This document shows, in pieces, positions 26,401 to 39,462 of a stretch of 64,000 bases of DNA. Source of the DNA: Sepiola atlantica. Its lineage: Eukaryota; Mollusca; Cephalopoda; Sepiida; Sepiolidae. Where the stretch lies: contig OY744528.1 in the NCBI GenBank assembly GCA_963556195.1, forward strand, positions 60,680,661 to 60,744,660. The letters run 5' to 3'. The translations under genes and the position numbers were made by a program. Numbering within the stretch: position 1 is the first letter of the stretch; every line of letters starts with the position of its first letter. A model generated the notes under the pieces. That model worked only from the letters and a program-made list of their open reading frames with translations, was not told the origin of the DNA and did no database searches.

Positions 26401-29400
26401 TCTTAGTGCTTCTACGATTATTGGTGGTATGCTGACTTTCTTCATGCTCCATATTCCTGTTATTTCTCTGGCAATTTCCGTTTATTTGTTTCGTTTTTCC
26501 GTCTCTTTGATCTTCTGTGGTCTGCTGAAACCGCAAAGTCTACGATTTTGCAAGGATTTTCTCTTCTTGTCGATTATTATAAAATCCGGTTTTCCTTGTA
26601 TGAGAGTGTCTGTTCGTACATCCATATTCCAGATGATTTTGTGTGTTTCGTTTTCCAGTACTGTTTCTGGTTTATGTTTGTACCATTTGTCTGCGTATTC
26701 GAAATTCAATCGTTTGCAAAGTTTCCAGTGCACTGCTTTCCCCACGCCGTCATGTCTGTTCTTATATTCTTTTTGCGCTATTTTGCTGCATTCTCTTATT
26801 ATATGATTTACTGTTTCGTCGCTTTGTCCACAGTGTCTGCATTTACTGTTTTCCTGGGTTTTATCTATTTAAGCTTTAATGTAGTTAGCCCTAATCGCAT
26901 TGTCCTGTGTAGCCATCAGTAAAGATGTTGTTTCTCTGTTTAGGTGTTTTTTTTCTCAACCATGCCCAGCTATTTTCGTTGGTTTCTTCTCTTGACAGTT
27001 TTCTGAAGCGTCCATGAAGTTGTTTTTCTTCCCACTTTTCTGTTCTAGTCTTTTTGTTTCTGGTTTCGATGCTTCCAGAGTTGCTCGTTGGTCATGTGTC
27101 TCTTGCTGCTCTGATTAGTCTTTCCGTGTTCTGAGTTATGTATTTCTCCAGCTCTTCTTTTGTGTCTTCCACACAATATTCTATACTTACCAATCCTCTT
27201 TCCCCTTCGTTTTTTTTTTCATGTAGAGTCTCCCCATATCGTCTTTTGAGTGTAGTGTGTTATACATGGTCATTAATTTTCTAATCCTCTTCTCAAGGTG
27301 CCTGAGTTCTTCTTTAGTCCAGCCTATGAACGGTCCAGAGTATCTTATTAGTGATACTGCCCAGGTGTTTATTCCTTTTATTAGATTCCTGCTGCATCAT
27401 TTCGTTTCTAAGAGTGTTCTTGTTCTTCGTAAGTATACTTTTCTTATCTTCTATTTAATTTCTGTAGAAATGTATGGTGTCTACTTCTAGAACTCTCAAA
27501 TAGTTGTAGCTATCCTGTTCGCCTAGCGCCCTCATCTCCTTTTCGTTGGAGAGTTCTATGCCCTCTGTCGTCTCCAGTTGGCCTTTTTTCATTTCTAGTA
27601 CTACACACTTTTCCATTCCGAATTCAATTTGAATGTCTTGACTAGAGATTCTAGTCGCATTTATCAGCTTTTTCAGTTACTTTTTGCTTTCTGCAAATAG
27701 GGTCAGGTCGTCCATGTATATCAGGTGGTTTATTCTATGTTTTGTATCCAGCATAACATTTTCTGAGTATGTAGTTCATGGTTATTATAAACAGTAGTTG
27801 TGATAAGGAGTCTACTTGGGAAATGTCTCTCTGTTGTTTTTTTGTTTTTTATCTCAGTCAGATGTTGTCCTCCGGCTGTTAGTTCTAGTCTCCATGTTTC
27901 CATTGCTTTCTTAAGAAGATAAATAATCCTGTCGGGTATTTTGTATATTTTTAAACATTCAGATTATTATTTTTTTTACTTGCAAATATATGCTATCTCC
28001 GGTCGCATATTTTTGCTAGTTGTTTTAAGTTATATATTACATATATTACATTTTAAATTAAGTTATATATTACATACATTACATTTTAAATTAAGTTATA
28101 TATTACAGACATTACATTTTAAATTAAGTTATATATTACATACATTACATTTTAAATTAAGTTATATATTACAGACATTACATTTTAAATTAAGTTATAT
28201 ATTACATACATTACATTTTAAATTAAGTTATATATTACATACATTACATTTTAAATTAAGTTATATATTACATACATTACATTTTAAATTAAGTTATATA
28301 TTACATACATTACATTTTAAATTAAGTTATATATTACATACATTACATTTTAAATTAAGTTATATATTACATACATTACATTTTAAATTAAGTTATATAT
28401 TACATACATTACATTTTAAATTAAGTTATATATTACATACATTACATTTTAAATTAAGTTATATATTACATAGATTACATTTTAAATTAAGTTATATATT
28501 ACATACATTACATTTTAAATTAAGTTATATATTACATACATTACATTTTAAATTAAGTTATATATTACATACATTACATTTTAAATTAAGTTATATATTA
28601 CATACATTACATTTTAAATTAAGTTATATATTACATACATTACATTTTAAATTAAGTTATATATTACATAGATTACATTTTAAATTAAGTTATATATTAC
28701 ATACATTACATTTTAAATTAAGTTATATATTACATACATTACATTTTAAATTAAGTTATATATTACATACATTACATTTTAAATTAAGTTATATATTACA
28801 GACATTACATTTTAAATTAAGTTATATATTACATACATTACATTTTAAATTAAGTTATATATTACATACATTACATTTTAAATTAAGTTATATATTACAT
28901 ACATTACATTTTAAATTAAGTTATATATTACAGACATTACATTTTAAATTAAGTTATATATTACATACATTACATTTTAAATTAAGTTATATATTACATA
29001 GATTACATTTTAAATTAAGTTATATATTACATACATTACATTTTAAATTAAGTTATATATTACATACATTACATTTTAAATTAAGTTATATATTACATAC
29101 ATTACATTTTAAATTAAGTTATATATTACAGACATTACATTTTAAATTAAGTTATATATTACATACATTACATTTTAAATTAAGTTATATATTACATACA
29201 TTACATTTTAAATTAAGTTATATATTACATACATTACATTTTAAATTAAGTTATATATTACAGACATTACATTTTAAATTAAGTTATATATTACATACAT
29301 TACATTTTAAATTAAGTTATATATTACATAGATTACATTTTAAATTAAGTTATATATTACATACATTACATTTTAAATTAAGTTATATATTACATACATT

Positions 29401-31021
29401 ACATTTTAAATTAAGTTATATATTACATACATTACATTTTAAATTAAGTTATATATTACAGACATTACATTTTAAATTAAGTTATATATTACATAGATTA
29501 CATTTTAAATTAAGTTATATATTACATACATTACATTTTAAATTAAGTTATATATTACATACATTACATTTTAAATTAAGTTATATATTACATACATTAC
29601 ATTTTAAATTAAGTTATATATTACATACATTACATTTTAAATTAAGTTATATATTGCATACATTACATTTTAAATTAAGTTATATATTACATACATTACA
29701 TTTTAAATTAAGTTATATATTACATGCATTACATTTTAAATTAAGTTATATATTACATACATTACATTTTAAATTAAGTTATATATTACATACATTACAT
29801 TTTAAATTAAGTTATATATTACATACATTACATTTTAAATTAAGTAAAAAGTCACCGCCGGCAAAGTGTTTAGAAAACAAAATCTTTAAATTCTCTTCGA
29901 TAAAAAGAATAAAGTTGTTAACTGGAAGTTATTTTATTGTTTCATGAGACGGCGTAACAAAATTTATATTTGGCGGACCTATAGATGACCCACTCTCCAG
30001 TCTAAAATCTTGAATTTAATTTGACAAAAATAAATTAAAATAAATAATTAGATATTAAATCTGATCAACTATAATTTTTTTTTCATTTTCGCTAAAAAAA
30101 TAATAATTCTCTTTCTGGAATTCAAGTCATGTCAGTTCGCACTTAAGGATAATTCTGCGAGCCTATTGTTTACATTAGTTAGCATTTTGAACTAAATGCA
30201 TTTTCGTATTAAACTTTTATATGAATTTGAAAGTTTTCTAATTCCTTATTTTTTAAATTAAACAATTTGATTTAATAAATTTGTGCTTAAAGCACAAATT
30301 TCTAATAAGCTTTAAAACCCCGTTTTAATAAAAAAAATCAATGTAAATATATCATTTTCGAGCGACTCGTACGGTAAATCTCAGAGAATGTGTTGTTTAC
30401 AAGTTAGTAATCAAATAACGCGTCCCTGTTATGTGTCTATCTCTCTCTTTCTCTCTCTTTCTTTCTCTTTCTCTCTTTTTTTTTCTCTCTCTCTCTCTCT
30501 CTCTCTCTTTTCCTTCTCTTTCTCTCTCTCTCTAATCTGATGTTATGTTAACAGCTGTGGATTTCTTGAAATAGAACTTTCTGTGTGTTCGAAATACAAC
30601 GTAATACTTAATAAATTAGAGGGCAGGTAACCAGATGTTGGAGTGGACGCCGGCTGTTCCATCATATTAAATTACAATCTAATTTAATTACGCAACTCAA
30701 TTATATAAATTTAAAAATAAACAATGTCTTTAATTAATTATATTTATAATTGTTATTAAGATTATTATCGAGGGAAATATTTAAATATATCTGGAAATCT
30801 GAAAAAAAACAATCATGCGTGTATATTTGCGAATATTAATTTGTCAGAAGCTTTAAAACAAATTAATTATGTAAATTTGAAAGACGTGTGATGTTTGGGG
30901 AAGCTTTGGAATAGGTATATATAGGAGCTGACAAGTAGATACAAAAAGAGAGCGATCAAAACTAATAATATAGTTTCGGCTTCAGACAGAAAGACAGATA
31001 CATAATCTACATTTTTAATAG

Positions 31022-31110
<89 letters not shown>

Positions 31111-31703
31111 GTACCTGTATATCGGTAAACCTACCTTGCCGTCTTTCACCACCCGGATCCAACTAGATCCAGCAGAATATGGGTAGAAAACTGTTAAACA
31201 GACTCCTGGCCAAACCATACTTATATACTTTTCTGCAAAATTAATGAGCATTGTTCGCTTCAAGACACATGCACACATTTTCGGTACTGCAGCACCTGAC
31301 ATGCTTCGAAGGCACAGACAGAACACAATGACCTGCAAAATAAATAAATACATACTTTTAATAATATACGACAATAATACGCGCGGTGTCTCTGTTTCCA
31401 TATATACATGTATTACAGAAGATCAGAACAACAGCGGTACCGGCGGTTTCAAATCTAAACTAAACAGAACCTATAGTTGGTCTCCTATGCCAAACTCTCT
31501 TCAGCCTCTGTTTATGTATGTCTCCATGTGAGAAGTTGAAGATGGTTCGGCATAGGAGACCAACTATATGTCCCCTTTGTTTGGATTTGAAACCGACGGT
31601 ACCGATATTGTTCCAATCTTCTGTAATACATATATAAATAAATAGTACGCTCTTTTTTATAATTTTCTTGATAATCAAGTATTCTGCTTTAGTTCTATCA
31701 CAC

Positions 31704-31756
<53 letters not shown>

Positions 31757-31912
31757 ATGTATATATATATTTGTTTATTAATACAGAAATTTAATACAAT
31801 ATCTGGACAAATGGTTTCGAACACAGAAAGTAAAACCTCTGACTCTCATCAGCATAGAAAGTAATTGATGAAGAAATGATAAAATAATATAATATAATAC
31901 TCTTTCAATAGG

Positions 31913-31988
<76 letters not shown>

Positions 31989-34900
31989 TGTGTGTGTCAA
32001 GTTATACTAGAAAGAAAAAAAAGTGCTCGATCGCATTTGAAACTATATGTTACATATTTCAGAATTGTACCGCGGTTTCATCCAGATAGGCTGACTTTTT
32101 TAATCTTTTAAAAGTCTATACCCAAAGAGAATCGACAGCGTACTGAAATGAGATCAAACACACAATGAGAAATGGCGTTTGTGTACATCGTTTAAGAAAT
32201 CGGGGCATTACTGAAGTGTCTTTTTAGAAATTATATATTGGTTGGGATTCATTGAGTTTTATTTTATTTATTATTTATAATTTTGTGTTTAAAAAAGGTT
32301 TTTATTTCATTCTACTAATCATTTATTTCTAGTTTTGTATTTTTAATTTATTTTTTAAAGTTATATTTTGAAGATCGTCTATAGACCGTAGAAGATGTTT
32401 GACGTGTTGCAAAATGAAATCAGAGGGAGCCGTTTGAATTCATCGTTTAAAAACGCTGTATTACTGAAGCTTTCTTTTTGAAGAAGTTGCCGGGGTCAGT
32501 TTTATGTATTGGATGTGATTCATTGCGTTTTATTTATTTATTATTGGTTTTATTTATAGTTTTGTGTTTTAAGAGGGTTTATTTTATTTGGTGTTTTAGT
32601 TACTTATTTATTTATTTGTAATTTTGTATTTTAAAGACCGCCCCGAAAAAAACGAAAGCAAAGGAGGGGGCGTCTGAATTCATCGTTTAAAAACGGTGCA
32701 TTGTTGAAAGGAGTACTGGGTCAGGGTTTGATAAAATATATGGGTCTTAATTGTAATTAAGTTTTATAAAATTAATGTAATTATTTATGATGGGTGTTGT
32801 CTGTTTTACTGCCTCACACCTGTGCCTATCTTTTTAGGAAAACTGCGTGGCATAGTTTATTAATTAGGCTCTGGTGGGATTTATTAAGATTTTATTTATT
32901 TATTTATTATTCTTTATTATTTATGGTTATTCATTGTTTTATTTTTTCAATAATTATTTTTATAAAATATTTTTATAAGATTTTTATCTATGCGGTATCT
33001 ATATTTGAGTGGATGAATTGTTATGTAGTGGCTGGATGTTGACGGAGGGTATAATTTGTCAGTGAAAGGGTTCATCTAAGGGATATCTAATGTTTTAACT
33101 AGCATTTTTATATGTATTCATGTTAGGTTTATGTATTGGGTTAATTCTGTTAGTTTTATCTAATAAGGTTTGTGGGTCGATTATAGAGTCTGTGTGAGAC
33201 GGGTGGGGTTAGGTCTCAGGCATCTATAATTTCTTTAATTCTGTGGGATGTGACAGTTATATTTTTAGGTGGTTAATTAGTGGGATACGTGTATTTATCA
33301 TGTTACAAATTTTAAAGGAGATGTGGTATCTACTGATTTATGTTATATTTGTGATAGATGAGATTAAGGGGATATGGATTTAGGCTCTATTTGGATCAGT
33401 CGAAGTGATGTAGTTGTGGTTGTCGTATGTGCAATATATCTGAGGGTGTTATGTGGTATATAAAAAAAATTAAATTAAGATTAAAATAAATAATTTTGGA
33501 GATCATTGGTCTTAATGGGTGATTAGTGATTTATGTATTATCGCCGCCAGTCAATTGGGCTAGCTGAAATTTTCTTTTGTGGGGACATTTTTTGAAGACT
33601 TCAGTTGCCTGTAGAATTCTGAATTTTTCAGTAGTACATAGGGAGCAAATCCTGACTATGGGACTTTGTTTTATCAGTGATCATCTATTCTATTTTATAG
33701 GGAGTGTTGGATCCCTTGAACTCTCATATAGTGGTTGCTAGGGTGGTGATGTCGTTATTTGGGGAGTATCTGAAAGTTTTGTTGTGAGCGTCGTTTTTTT
33801 CTTTAAAGGTTCCTTGAGTCAGTCTGATGTAAAGTTCCTACTTCTAAGTATCTACACCGGATATGACTTTGGCTTCGTATGCAATGGAACTGACTGTGCA
33901 TCGTCCTCCTAAGGGGCAAACCTCCCCTATTTTGTATGAGCGGGGTTGGGGGATTGAGTGATTGTGTGTATTTTGAGGCTAGAATGGATCGTGTTTCTGC
34001 TAAAAAGTGTATGGAGCTTATTTGATGGTGGGAAGTCTTTGTCTAATTATTTGAAAAACTGCTTGCCTATGCTATATTTTACACTGAGGGAATAGGGGGG
34101 GGGGTAAACCAGATAATGTTTCTTTGTCTATTGCGTCTGTGTTGTCTAGTAGATTGGCTGGGTATGTAAGAGATCTATCGCTACAACCGCTTTGTTGTAA
34201 TATAAGGCGGCTTGCTGAGAAATCTCGGTGCTTGATAAAAGGAGGAAGACTCTCTTGCAAATGCTGTTTACAAGGTTCTTAAATACAAGAGGGGTGACAT
34301 GATTTGGTGTTGACATATCTGAGCTGTTCGGTGAGTTTGTAGTATTGTCTAGTAGAGTTGTTAGCTAGGTTAAGAGTTGCGTCTAAGAAATCAACGCTAG
34401 TTAGATTGATGTCAACGGTGATATTAAATCCGAGTTCTTTGGGGAATGCAGTTAATTGTTTTCTGAATCTGTCGAGTTCTTGTCTGTTATTGTCGAATAC
34501 ATGAATCCTTCTAATTAAAAATCTAGAAATAAAACTATCAGACCCCACAAAATTACAGAAATTATAGATGCCTGAAACCTAACCCCTTCCGTCTCACACA
34601 GACCCTATAATAGATTCATAAACTTTATTAGATAAAACTAACAGAATTAACTTAATACATAAACCCAACATATGACAATGCTAGTTAAAGCATTAGATGT
34701 CTCTTAGATGAACCCTTTCACTGACAAATTATACACTCCGTCAACATCCAGCCACTGCGTAACAATTAATCTACTCAAATACAGATCCCTCATATATAAA
34801 AATATTATTAAAATATTTGATAAAAATAATTTTTGAAAAAATAAAATAATGAAAAACTATAAATAATAAAGAATGATAAATAAATAAATAAATAAAATCT

Positions 34901-36770
34901 TAATATATCCCACCCAGAGCCTGATCAATAAACAATGCTACACAGTTATCTCTAAAAGTAGACATACCTTTGAAGAAGTAAAATAGACAACACCCATCAT
35001 AAATAATTGCATTAATTTTAATAAAACTTAATTACGATTAAGACCCATATATTATATCAAACCCTGACCCGGTACTTCCTTAAAAAGGGGCACGTCAATA
35101 ATGCACCGTTTTTAAAAAATTAATTCAAACTTTGTTTTCGTTTTTTTCGGGACGATCTTTAAAATACAAAACTACAAGTAATTTTTATTTGTATAAATAT
35201 ATAAATAAAACACTAAATAAAATAAACCCCTTTAAAACACAAAACTATAAATAAAATAAATAATAAATAAAATAAAACGCAATGAATCACATCCAATACA
35301 TAAAATTTAACCCGATTACTTCTTTAAAAAGAGACTTCAGTAATACAGCGTTTTTAAACGATGAATTCAAACGGCTCCCTCTGATTTCATTTTGCAACAC
35401 GTCAAACATATTCTACGGTCTATAGACGATTTTCAGAATATAACTCTTTTAATATAAAAATACAAAACTACAAATAAATAATTAAATTAAAGAGAATAAA
35501 ATAAAACTTTTTAAAACACAAAACTATGAATAAATAAAATAAAACTCAATGAATCCCAACCAATATATAATTTCTAAAAAGACACTTCAGTAATGCACCA
35601 ATTTCTTAAACGATGTACACACACGCCATTTCTTATTGTGTTTTTCATCTCATACACGCTGACGATTCACTTTTGGTATAGACTTCAAAACGTCAGCCCA
35701 TCTGGATGAAACCGCGGTACGATTCTGAAATATGTAACATATAGTTTCAAATAAATTATATATATATTAGTGTTGGGGCGATTAATCGGAATGAGAAATA
35801 TCGAAACTTTTCGGGGTATATGTATCGGAATCGGACAAATTTGAGCCTAATTTCTTATACCAAAAACGATTCATAAAAGAAAATTAACTTAATTTTCCAT
35901 TGCCAATAATAAGGATTAAATGAGCAATATTTATTGTGTTTAAACTATCAATAAAACTAAAATCTATAGATCATAATAACATCAAAATACGATGTAAATT
36001 TATTTTACTTGCGTAATTCGATAAAAATTCGAAACTTGATATACATTTTCTAGGTATTTTTTAAAAGAATGCAGTTGATTTACAAAGGTTCCGTAAATGT
36101 TTAAAAATTAAATAAAGCCTTTTTACTCCAAAAATACTGAATAACATCATTGATAATAAAATTATAAGTAAAATATTAAAAAATGTAATTTTTTTCTTTT
36201 ATATGGTGGGCCTTTTTTCCGGTTCCGTCAGTATTGGCAAAAGGTGGCAACAAAAGTATGAAAAATAAACTTTGAACATTTTAAAGGCTTCGTGTGAAGT
36301 TTCATTAAGTGTAAATGGATTAGTGAAATTAACGATTTTCACGGCTCTGTGCGCGAGCACACTTTTGCATCGGTTCTTTGATTTTAAGTTTCCATGTCTG
36401 TGAACTGTTTTAAAGCAAAATTTCTAAGAAATAAAAAGTGGATTAGGATCGAGATAGAAGGCAATAAAATCAAAGATTTCTAATAAAAATTATTCTAGGT
36501 TATTAACATTATAAAAACTGTTTGGCAGTTCAGTTTTTACATTTTCCTTCCATTGAAAAGACACAAGTTTTTTCAGACTATGTGAAAGACAGTGAAAATC
36601 TGCCAACATAAAAATGTGTCTACATGTATAGTTTTTTTAAATTATTTTTAAGAAATGTAAAATGCATTTTATGAATTAAAAATAAATTACTAACATGTTT
36701 ATTCATGTAATGTGAACATTTTAATTGTTTTCTTTGTAGAAGTTAGGTAGATTGTTTACTATATAAGAAC

Positions 36771-36802
<32 letters not shown>

Positions 36803-37411
36803 ATTATTATGGTATTATTGTAGATTAACACCTTCAACTAAATCACTCCCCTGAACAAAAATGAGATTCTACTTACTTAGGCGATTACGTGTGACCACCT
36901 TGAAAAGCTTGACGGGAAGAAAGAAAAAAGTTAGAGTGGGGATCAGTTTCACATGTATAATTAACGTAAAGTGAGTCATCATTTCCGGTCATTTTAGTGA
37001 TTTGGGGCAGTTAAGCAAAAACAATCTTTCATATGTGAGATAAATTCTGTGCGTTTTCTTTTGGGGGGCTTCTTTGTTAAGCGATTACGTGTGGGTTTAT
37101 GAACTTACCAGTCTGACATTTAAGGGTTCTTGATAAGGTGCAGAAACGTATCTGTAATTTGATTATCCCTACCCTTTCTTCTTCTCTGCACCCTCTCTCT
37201 CACGGATGTGGTGTTGCTAGTCTCAGTCTTTTCTATAAATACTATTATGGCATGTGTTCTTTACAATTATGTGTTTTTTCCTCGCTTCATTTGTTCCCGC
37301 TCGTTGTACTCGTTCGTCTAGTGGTCGCTGTTTTGATAACTCATTATAATGCAGCTTCCTATTCCAGTAGCTTCTTTTTAAGAACCACATGCTTGTGAAA
37401 CACTCTCTCTC

Positions 37412-37461
<50 letters not shown>

Positions 37462-38469
37462 ACTGTTTTCCTCCTACCTATAACCTGGGTCTTTTCAAAA
37501 CTAAGGCCAATAGGCATCTCCTGTCTTTGCGATAATCATATTTGTTCTTGTTAGCTCCTTACATCAAGTGGCTTCATGCCTTGTCTGGGGCGATTTCCAT
37601 ATAAAAAAAACTGTAGTGCCATGTCGCATATTTCCCCCATCGTACCAACATGCAGAAATGTAAATGTAATGTGAACAAACATCTTGCTGCCCAAATCCTC
37701 CCTAGGATGATTTCCCTATAAATCTAACCCTTATTACAGTAGCCCCTTACGCTTCAGTGACAATATGCAGGGTTTGGGGCGAACAAAAGTACAAATAAAC
37801 TTAACTAAATCAACCCCAAGAAACTTGTAATCGTAGCTTTTTTATCAATATTCAAGCTTGAGAGTTTCTAGGAACAAATTAGAATTCTACAAAAAGTTCC
37901 ATCTTTACACAAATCTGCATTGCATAAAATTCTGTGAAAAGTCCTCCCTGTTTGAGATTGGAAAAGCCTGATGAAAGGTACAAAAATTACATTAGTTGTT
38001 TCATGACTAATGATAATAATTATAATGGCAAATTACCATTATCAGCGATAACTCAATGGTAAACGGCTATTGCGCCAACTCAAAATGATTTGCAAGTGGA
38101 ACCAAAAGAAGCCGTAAATTTAGAAAGACTTCAGAGAAATACCCACTTGTTTGTGCCAGTGAGCCATCACTAATAATGACTCGTGTGAGAATTTATGAGT
38201 AAATAATATTTTCTTGAAAATCGCAGTGATACCAGCATCGGATAGTGCAAGAGAAAATATCGGGGGCGTATGGGAGGATGGAAAGTTATTAGCAAGAAGT
38301 AAATAATGAACGGTTGAGAGGGAGAAAACAAAGTTAGCTGCAAAGGTAATTGAAAAAAGGAAATCTGGGGAGACTGTCACTCACATTCCAATAAATAGCA
38401 AGTTTTTATCAGTTAGCTATTATAGCTAATCACTCTGTCAGAGCTTCTATTGTGTAATATATAAATACA

Positions 38470-38554
<85 letters not shown>

Positions 38555-39394
38555 GTTGTCGGTGAGCAATCACTGATGACATGTGTGAGAACTTCTAGTG
38601 AGTAAATAATAGTATATAAGAACATACACGATAGCATGGGGAAAGCAGTACACTGGCAACTATATAAACGACTGCATTTTTTTAGTACAAATGGTACAAA
38701 CACAAACCGATGACAGTACTGGAAAATGAATATCACAAAATCTTCTGCGACCTGGAGATGCAGACAGATATACTCATCCAAGCAAGGAGACCGGACGCCA
38801 AAATAATTAATAAGAAGGATAAAACTGCTAAACTGTAGTTTTGCTGTTCCAGCAAACAACTAGGAGATGGAAAAACGAAACAAAAACATGAAAATTGTCA
38901 GAGAACTGAAATGAATATGGAATATGAAGAAAGTCAATATTATACCAATTATCGTAGGAGCACTAGGAATAGTCCCGAAAAAAAAACTGGGAAAACATTA
39001 GGAGAAATTAGAATCGAAGAGAAGACTGCGACTATACAACGGATTGAAAACAGCTGAAATCTTAAGGAAAATCCTCGAATGCTGAAACTTACCTACATAA
39101 ACTACGAATACTAACCAGCCACATGGAAGTTGCAACAGAAATAAAACAAAAACATTGATGGAACACCACGTGAACGCGAGCGAACTGAAACTGCAAGAAA
39201 TATTATCAACTAAAAAAAGACATCAGAAGATAGCAGAAAGTGTCATGGAGGATAAAAAGATCGAGGAAGGAGGGCACTGAAATTTATCTTACGATTTTCT
39301 AGAAGAAACCTACTGTGGAAAATTAAGAGAACCCAAAAATCTTATTAATTTCAAATCTTACAATCTTAATAATAATAATAATATCAATAATATC

Positions 39395-39462
<68 letters not shown>

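Noticed and set aside
26315..26922. Open frames of up to 163 codons on the plus strand
   Set aside because: They are antisense to the LINE on the minus strand, which gives recognisable RT and endonuclease-like motifs.
28024..29844. CRISPR array
   Set aside because: Units are contiguous with no unique spacers, and the sequence is eukaryotic.
27941..29947. A 668-codon open frame of an 11-residue repeat as a protein gene
   Set aside because: It is the translation of the 33-bp satellite. The variants change amino acids freely at two sites, there is no codon-position bias, and the leader and tail have no recognisable features.
31135..31353. ATG at 31353 as the PGRP start
   Set aside because: It reads through a consensus acceptor (ttatttattttgcag). 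A separate first exon at 41389-41375 with TATA boxes, ATG and a gtaagt donor in the right phase gives a complete signal peptide. An alternative start cannot be fully excluded.
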